Under the pieces are notes generated by a model, which saw only the letters and a program-made list of their open reading frames with translations, was not told the DNA's origin and searched no databases. Made by a program: the position numbers and the translations under genes. From Monoplex corrugatus (taxonomy: Eukaryota; Mollusca; Gastropoda; Littorinimorpha; Ranellidae), in the NCBI GenBank assembly GCA_030674185.1, contig CM060306.1, forward strand, positions 376,001 to 440,000: a stretch of 64,000 nt of DNA. Direction: 5' to 3'. This document shows, one piece after another, positions 57,301 through 64,000 of the stretch (the stretch's first letter is position 1; each line of letters starts with the position of its first letter).

Positions 57301-60300
57301 TGGTCAACTGTTATTGTGGTCAATGTTATTGTGGTCACTGTTATTGTGGTCACTGTTATTGTGTCAGTATGTTATGTTGTGGTCACTGTTATTGTGGTCA
57401 CTGTTATTGTGGTCACTGTTATATTGTGGTCACTGTTATTGTGGTCACTGTTATTGTGGTCACTGTTATTGTGGTCAGACTGTTATTGTGGTCACTGTTA
57501 TTGTGGTCACTGTTTTTGTGCGTGGGTCACTGTTATTGTGGTCATGTTATGTGGTCAGTTATTGTGGTCAGACTGTTATTGTGGTCATGTTATTGTGTCA
57601 TGTTTTTGGGGTCATGTTATTGTGGTCACTGTTTGTGGTCACTGTATTGTGGTCAGACTGTTATTGTGGTCACTGTTATTGTGGTCACTGTTATTGGTTG
57701 GTCACTGTTATTGTGGTCAGACTGTTATTGTGGTCAGACTGTTATTGTGGTCACTGTTATTGTGGTCAGATGTTATTGTGGTCACTGTTATTGTGGTCAC
57801 TGTTATTGTGTCAGACTGTTATTGGGGTCACTGTTATTGTGGTAATGTTATTGTGGTCATGTTATTGTGGTCACTGTTATTGTGGTCACTGTTATTGTGG
57901 TCATGTTTTTGGTCACTGTTATTGTGGTCACTGTTATTGTGGTCACTGTTATTGTGGCATGTTATTGTGGTCACTGTTATTGTGGTCAGACTGTTATTGT
58001 GGTCACTGTTATTGTGGTCACTGTTATGTGGTCACTGTTATTGTGGTCACTGTTATTGTGGTCATGTATTGTGGTACTGTTATTGTGGTCATGTTATTGT
58101 GGTCACTGTTATTGTGGTCACTGTTATTGTGGTCACTGTTATTGTGGTCATGTATTGTGGTCACTGTTATTGTGGTCACTGTTATTGTGGTCAATGTTAT
58201 TGTGGTCAGACTGTTATTGTGGTCACTGTTATTGTGTCACGTTATTGTGGTCAACTGTTATTGTGGTCACTGTTATTGTGGTCACTGTATTGTGTCACTG
58301 TTATTGTGTCAGACTGTTATTGTGTCACTGTATTGTGGCAGATGTTATTGTGGTCATGTTATTGTGGTCACTGTTTTGTGTCACTGTTTTGTGGTCAGAC
58401 TGTTATTGTGCACGTTATTGCACTGTATTGTGGTCACTGTTATTGTGGTCACTGTTTTGTGGTCAGACTGTTATTGTGGTCACTGTTATTGTGTCACGTT
58501 ATTGTGTCAACTGTTATTGTGGTCACTGTTATTGTGGTCATGTTATTGTGGTCACTGTTATTGTGGTCAGACTGTTATTGTGGTCACTGTTATTGTGGTC
58601 ACTGTTATTGTGGTCACTGTTATTGTGGTCAGACTGTTATTGTGGTCACTGTTATTGTGGTCACTGTTATTGTGGTCAGACTGTTATTGTGGTCACTGTT
58701 ATTGTGGTCGATGTTATGTGGTCACTGTTATTGTGTCACTGTTATTGTGGTCACTGTTATTGTGGTCACTGTTATTGTGGTCACTGTTATTGTGTCACTG
58801 TTATTGTGGTCAGATGTTATTGTGGTCAACTGTTTTGGCGACGTTATTGTGGTCACTGTTATTGTGGTCACTGTTATTGTGGTCACTGTTATTGTGGTCA
58901 CTGTTATTGTGGTCAGACTGTTATTGTGGTCAGACTGTTATTGTGGTCACTTATTGTGGTCACTGTTATTGTGGTCACTGTTATTGTGGTCACTGTTATT
59001 GTGGTCACTGTTATTGTGGTCAGACTGTTATTGTGTCACTGTTATTGTGGTCACTGTATTGTGGCACGTATTGTGGTCACTGTTATTGTGGTCACTGTTA
59101 TTGTGGTCACTGTTATTGTGGTCATGTTATTGTGGTCACTGTTATTGTGGTCACGTATTGTGGTCAACTGTTATTGTGGTCATGTTATTGTGGCATGTTA
59201 TTGTGGTCGACTGTTATTGTGTCAGACTGTTATTGTGGTCATTGTTATTGTGTCATGTATTTGGTCAGACTGTTATTGTGGTCACTGTTATTGTGGTCAC
59301 TGTTATTGTGGTCATTGTTATTGTGGTCACTGTATGTGGTCAGACTGTTATTGTGGTCACTGTATTGTGCACTGTTATTGTGGTCACGTTATTGTGGTCA
59401 CTGTTATTGTGTCATGTATTGTGTCATGTTATTGTGGTCACTGTTATTGTGGTCATTGTTATTGTGGTCACTTTGTGGTCAACTGTTATGTGGTCACTGT
59501 TATTGTGGTCTGTTATTGTGGTCAGATTGTATTGTGTCACGTTATTGTGGTCACTGTTATTGTGGTCACTGTTATTGTGGTCACTGTTATTGTGGTCACT
59601 GTATTGTGGTCACTGTTATGTGGTCAACTGTTATTGTGTAACTGTTATTGGTCAGATGTTATTGTGGTCACTGTTATTGTGGTCATTGTTATTGTGGTCA
59701 CTGTTATTGTGGTCACTGTTATTGTGGTCAGACTGTTATTGTGGCACTGTTATTGTGTCACTGTTATTGTGGTCACTGTTATTGTGGTCACTGTTATTGT
59801 GGTCAACTGTTATTGTGGTCACTGTATTGTGGTCATTGTTATTGTGGTCACTGTTATTGTGGTCACTGTTATTGTGGTCAACTGTATTGTGTCAGACTGT
59901 ATTGTGGCAGATGTTATTGTGTCACTGTTATTGTGGTCAACTGTTATTGTGGTCATGTTATTGTGTCACTGTTATTTGGTCAGACTGTTATTGTGTCACT
60001 GTTATTGTGTCACTGTTATTGTGGTCATGTTATTGTGGTCACTGTTATTGTGGTCAGACTGTTATTGTGGTCACTGTTATTGGGTCACTGTTATTGTGGT
60101 CACTGTTATTGGGTCAGACTGTTATTGTGGTCAGATGTTATGTGGTCATGTTATTGTGGTCACTGTTATTGTGGTCACTGTTATTGTGGTCAGACTGTTA
60201 TTGTGGTCACTGTTATTGTGTCAGACTGTTATTGTGGTCAGACTGTTATTGTGGTCACTGTTATTGTGGTCACTGTTATTGGGTCAACTGTTATTGTGTC

Positions 60301-62508
60301 AATGTTATTGTGGTCACTGTTATGTGGTCAGACTGTTATTGTGTCACTGTTATTGTGTCAACTGTTATTGTGGTCACTGTTATTGTGTCACTGTTATTGT
60401 GGTCACTGTTATTGTGTCACTGTTATATGGTCACTGTTATTGTGTCACTGTTATTGTGGTCACTTATTGTGGTCGACTGTATTGTGGTCACTGTTATGTG
60501 GTCACTGTTATTGTGGTCAATTGTTATTGTGGTCAGACTGTTATTGTGGTCACTGTTATTGTGGTCACTGTTATTGTGGTCACTGTTATTGTGGTCACTG
60601 TTATTGTGGTCAACTGTTATTGTGGTCAGACTGTTATTGTGGTCACTGTTATTGTGGTCACTGTTATTGTGGTCAGACTGTTATTGTGGTCACTGTTATT
60701 GTGGTCATGTTATTGTGGTCACTGTTATTGTGGTCAGACTGTTATGTGGTCACTGTTATTGTGGTCATGTTATGTGGTCAGACTTTATTGTGGCACTGTT
60801 ATTGTGGTCATTTTATGTGGTCAGTTATTGGGCACTGTTATTGTGGTCACTGTTATTGTGGTCACTGTTATTGTGGTCACTGTTATTGTGGTCACTGTTA
60901 TTGTGTCACTGTTATTGTGTCAGACTGTTATTGTGGTCATTGTTATTGTGGTCACTGTTATTGTGGTCACTGTTATTGTGGTCACTGTTATTGTGTCACT
61001 GTTATGTGGTCACTGTTATTGTGGTCACTGTTATTGTGGTCAACGTTATTGTGGTCAACTGTTATTGTGGTCACTGTTATTGTGGTCATTGTTATTGTGT
61101 CACTGTTATTGTGGTCACTGTTATTGTGGTCAGACTGTTATTGTGGTCACTGTTATTGTGCAGATGTTATTGTGGTCAGACTGTTATTGTGGTCAGATGT
61201 TATTGTGGTCATGTTTTGTGGCACTGTATTGGTCAACTGTTATTGTGGTCACTGTTATTGTGGTCACTGTTATTGTGGTCATGTTATTGTGGTCACTGTT
61301 ATTGTGGTCAACTGTTATTGTGTCACTGTTATTGTGGTCACTGTTATTGTGGTCACTGTTATTGTGGTCACTGTTATTGTGGTCATGTTATTGTGGTCAT
61401 TGTTATTGTGGTCACTGTTATTGTGGTCACTGTTATTGTGGTCAACTGTTATTGTGGTCAGACTGTTATTGTGGTCAACTGTTATTGTGGTCAGACTGTT
61501 ATTGTGGTCACTGTTATTGTGGTCAGACTGTTTTGTGGTCAGACTGTTATTGTGGTCAGACTGTATTGTGGTCACTGTTATTGTGGTCAGACTGTTATTG
61601 TGTCACTGTTATTGTGGTCAACTGTTATTGTGTCACTGTTATTGTGGTCACTGTTATTGTGGTCACTGTTATTGTGGTCACTGTTATATGGTCACTGTTA
61701 TTGTGGTCACTGTTATTGTGGTCACTGTTATTGTGGTCGACTGTCATTGTGGTCAGACAGTTATTGTGGTCACTGTTATTGTGTCAGATTGTTATTGTGG
61801 TCAGACTGTTATTGTGGTCACTGTTATTGTGGTCACTGTTATTGTGGTCAACTGTTATTGTGGTCAGACTGTTATTGTGGTCACTGTTATTGTGGTCAGA
61901 CTGTTATTGTGGTCACTGTTATTGTGGTCACTGTTATTGTGGTCAGACTGTTATTGTGGTCAGACTGTTATTGTGGTCACTGTTATTGTGGTCACTGTTA
62001 TTGTGGTCACTGTTATTGTGGTCACTGTTATTGTGGTCAGACTGTTATTGTGGTCAGACTGTTATTGTGGTCACTGTTATTGTGGTCAGACTGTTATTGT
62101 GGTCACTGTTATTGTGGTCAGACTGTTATTGTGGTCACTGTTATTGTGGTCACTGTTATTGTGGTCACTGTTATTGTGGTCAGACTGTTATTGTGGTCAG
62201 ACTGTTATTGTGGTCACTGTTATTGTGGTCACTGTTATTGTGGTCACTGTTATTGTGGTCAGACTGTTATTGTGGTCACTGTTATTGTGGTCACTGTTAT
62301 TGTGGTCACTGTTATTGTGGTCAGACTGTTATTGTGGTCACTGTTATTGTGGTCACTGTTATTGAGGTCAGACTGTTATTGTGGTCACTGTTATTGTGGT
62401 CAGACTGTATTGTGGTCAGACTGTTATTGTGGTCACTGTTATTGTGGCAGAGTGTTATTGTGGTCACTGTTATTGTGGTCACTGTTATTGTGGTCACGTT
62501 GGAGTGAA
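54341..62508. repeat. 15-bp minisatellite, about 8.2 kb
   Basis: More than 500 units of TGTTATTGTGGTCAC with AACTG- and AGACTG-extended 16- and 17-bp variants. Because the unit is a multiple of three, all plus frames can stay open (VTVIV, CYCGH, LLLWS), which gives a false frame of 2,760 codons. Damaged units (TGTGTCAC, CTGTATTG, CATGTTATTG) are concentrated in 54780-55430 and 57000-61250, and are nearly absent after 61800. Confidence 0.97.
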
Positions 62509-62599
62509 CACTGGACTAGTTGTGAGACAGGTTCAATGGGACGTAATGCTACTGGCCTTGAGTAATACAGTAATAAACTGTTCAGAAGTTCAAATTTTA

Positions 62600-62888
62600 A
62601 ACACAACCACACACCAACACACAACCACACACCACACACACACACACTATAACACACCCCAAAAACACACACACACACACACGTATAACACCACACACTA
62701 CACACACACACACCAACACACTATAACACACACACACACACACATATAACACACACACACACACACACACACACGCGTATAACACACACACACACGTATA
62801 ACACACACACACACACACCACACACCCACACACACACCGTATAACACACACACACACACACGTATAACACACACACACACACACGTAT

Positions 62889-62967
<79 letters not shown>

Positions 62968-63020
62968 ACACACACACACGTATAACACACACATACATAC
63001 ACACACACACACGTATAACG

Positions 63021-63075
<55 letters not shown>
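62600..63075. repeat. (CA)n microsatellite with GTATAA interruptions
   Basis: CA tracts broken by ACGTATAACAC words about every 30-60 bases. It creates false VCVCV frames. Bases 62509-62599 are unique. Confidence 0.97.
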
Positions 63076-63076
<1 letters not shown>

Positions 63077-63329
63077 GTCAAGTGTCATTCTGGGATATAA
63101 TCTCACGCACAAGGATCTAAAACCTCCTTTTTAAATTGGTTGAAATTAACAACAAAAATCCCAAAAATTTTAAAAGGTGTGCGTGTATGTGTGTGTGCGC
63201 GTGCGTATGTGTGGGGGTGGGGGTGGGGAGACCATAGAGCAGCAGTAGTGTGGGACACACTATAACCAGGACAGTTTCCCAGCAATCACAGGGATCCTGT
63301 AAATCAGTTACAACACGACTAGCTTAAAT
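63076..63329. other. Unique sequence with short GT and G-rich tracts
   Basis: No gene recognised. Confidence 0.5.
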
Positions 63330-64000
63330 GTATTGTATTAACTTATAACACAATAAAATACATGACGATACGGTATCACACAAGATATGACAAAACAGGA
63401 ACAATACAAACATTGTGTAGAACAATATAGCCGACAGTCAAAGCAGTGTGTAAACAATACAAACACTGTGTAGAACAATATAGCCGACAGTCATATCAGT
63501 ACCTAAACAATACACACACTGTGTAGAACAATATAGCCGACAGTCAAAGCAATGTGTAAACAATACAAACATTGTGTAGAACAATATAGCCGACAGTCAA
63601 AGCAATGTGTAAACAATACAAACATTGTGTAGAACAATATAGCCGACAGTCAAATCAGTACCTAAACAATACAAACATTGTGCAGAACAATATAGCCGAC
63701 ATTCAAATCAGTACCTAAACAATACAAACATTGTGTAGAACAATATAGCCGACAGTCAAATCAGTACCTAAACAATACAAACATTGTGTAGAACAATATA
63801 GCCGACAGTCAAAGCAGTACCTTAACTATACAAACATTGTGCAGAACAATATAGCCGACAGTCAAAGCAGTACCTAAACTATACAAACATTGTGCAGAAC
63901 AATATAGCCGACAGTCAAATCAGTACCTAAACAATACAAACATTGTGTAGAACAATATAGCCGACAGTCAAATCAGTACCTAAACAATACAAACATTGTG
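63330..64000. repeat. 53-bp minisatellite, continues past window
   Basis: About 12 units of ACAATACAAACATTGTGTAG, AACAATATAGCCGACAGTCA and AATCAGTACCTAA, period 53 in the uniform part from 63640. The array is cut by the window edge. Confidence 0.93.

Noticed and set aside
54283..62565. Plus-strand open frame of 2,760 codons, with several other frames above 800 codons.
   Set aside because: It is produced by the 15-bp tandem repeat. The product is (VTVIV)/(CYCGH)/(LLLWS) switching at each indel, and all frames are open.

Overview
The window is eukaryotic, most likely from a marine mollusc and probably a gastropod. The grounds are the non-LTR retrotransposon mix (CR1/L2-like elements with (ATT)n tails and RTE elements with (TGA)n tails), a tRNA-derived SINE that resembles mollusc SINEs as I remember them, the extreme minisatellite load, and a host gene of an animal immune-adaptor family. 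There are no prokaryotic operons. Almost every long open frame is either a retrotransposon frame or an artefact of a tandem repeat whose unit is a multiple of three.

Host gene. One host gene is recognisable, on the minus strand. It resembles the BCAP/BANK family of cytoplasmic adaptors (PIK3AP1, BANK1, insect Dof). I reconstructed five coding exons with compatible splice phases: exon 1 (48198-48899, TIR-like domain and acidic linker), exon 2 (30136-30265, first half of the DBB domain), exon 3 (12456-12647, second half of DBB), exon 4 (11915-12119, ankyrin-like repeat, with an apparent one-base frameshift) and exon 5 (10359-10422, short tyrosine-containing segment). The gene continues past the left edge. 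About 1.3 kb of coding sequence is spread over 38.6 kb; the rest is intron.

Introns. Left to right: a 40/44-bp array fills 1-10358 and is interrupted by a CR1/L2-like LINE (3180-6000); a 56-bp array and a roughly 21-bp array lie between exons 5 and 4; a 46-bp array lies between exons 4 and 3; a 50/53/51-bp array (12660-24640) is split by two RTE insertions, one of which contains a nested, nearly full-length LINE; a G-rich 35-bp array occupies 25.4-28.9 kb. Between exon 2 and exon 1 lie tetranucleotide microsatellites, several LINE remnants, a second RTE-like family (35352-38078), a 27-bp array, a third RTE copy (39964-42106), a 41-bp array (42.8-46.2 kb) and smaller repeats. Upstream of exon 1 (49.2-64 kb) are 31-, 49-, 25-, 15- and 53-bp arrays, a SINE and another LINE remnant. 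The 15-bp array alone is 8.2 kb.

Main observation. Several intronic minisatellites appear to be built from splice junctions of this gene. The repeat unit contains or abuts the exon 2 donor, exon 3 acceptor, exon 4 acceptor, exon 4 donor, exon 5 acceptor and exon 5 donor. At the exon 5 donor, units next to the exon carry the AGGT donor core, and the thousands of bases of distal units differ from them mainly by loss or mutation of exactly those four bases.

Limits. Exons were called by eye from remembered family sequences and splice consensus, without alignment or transcript data. Repeat boundaries are approximate to a few bases.
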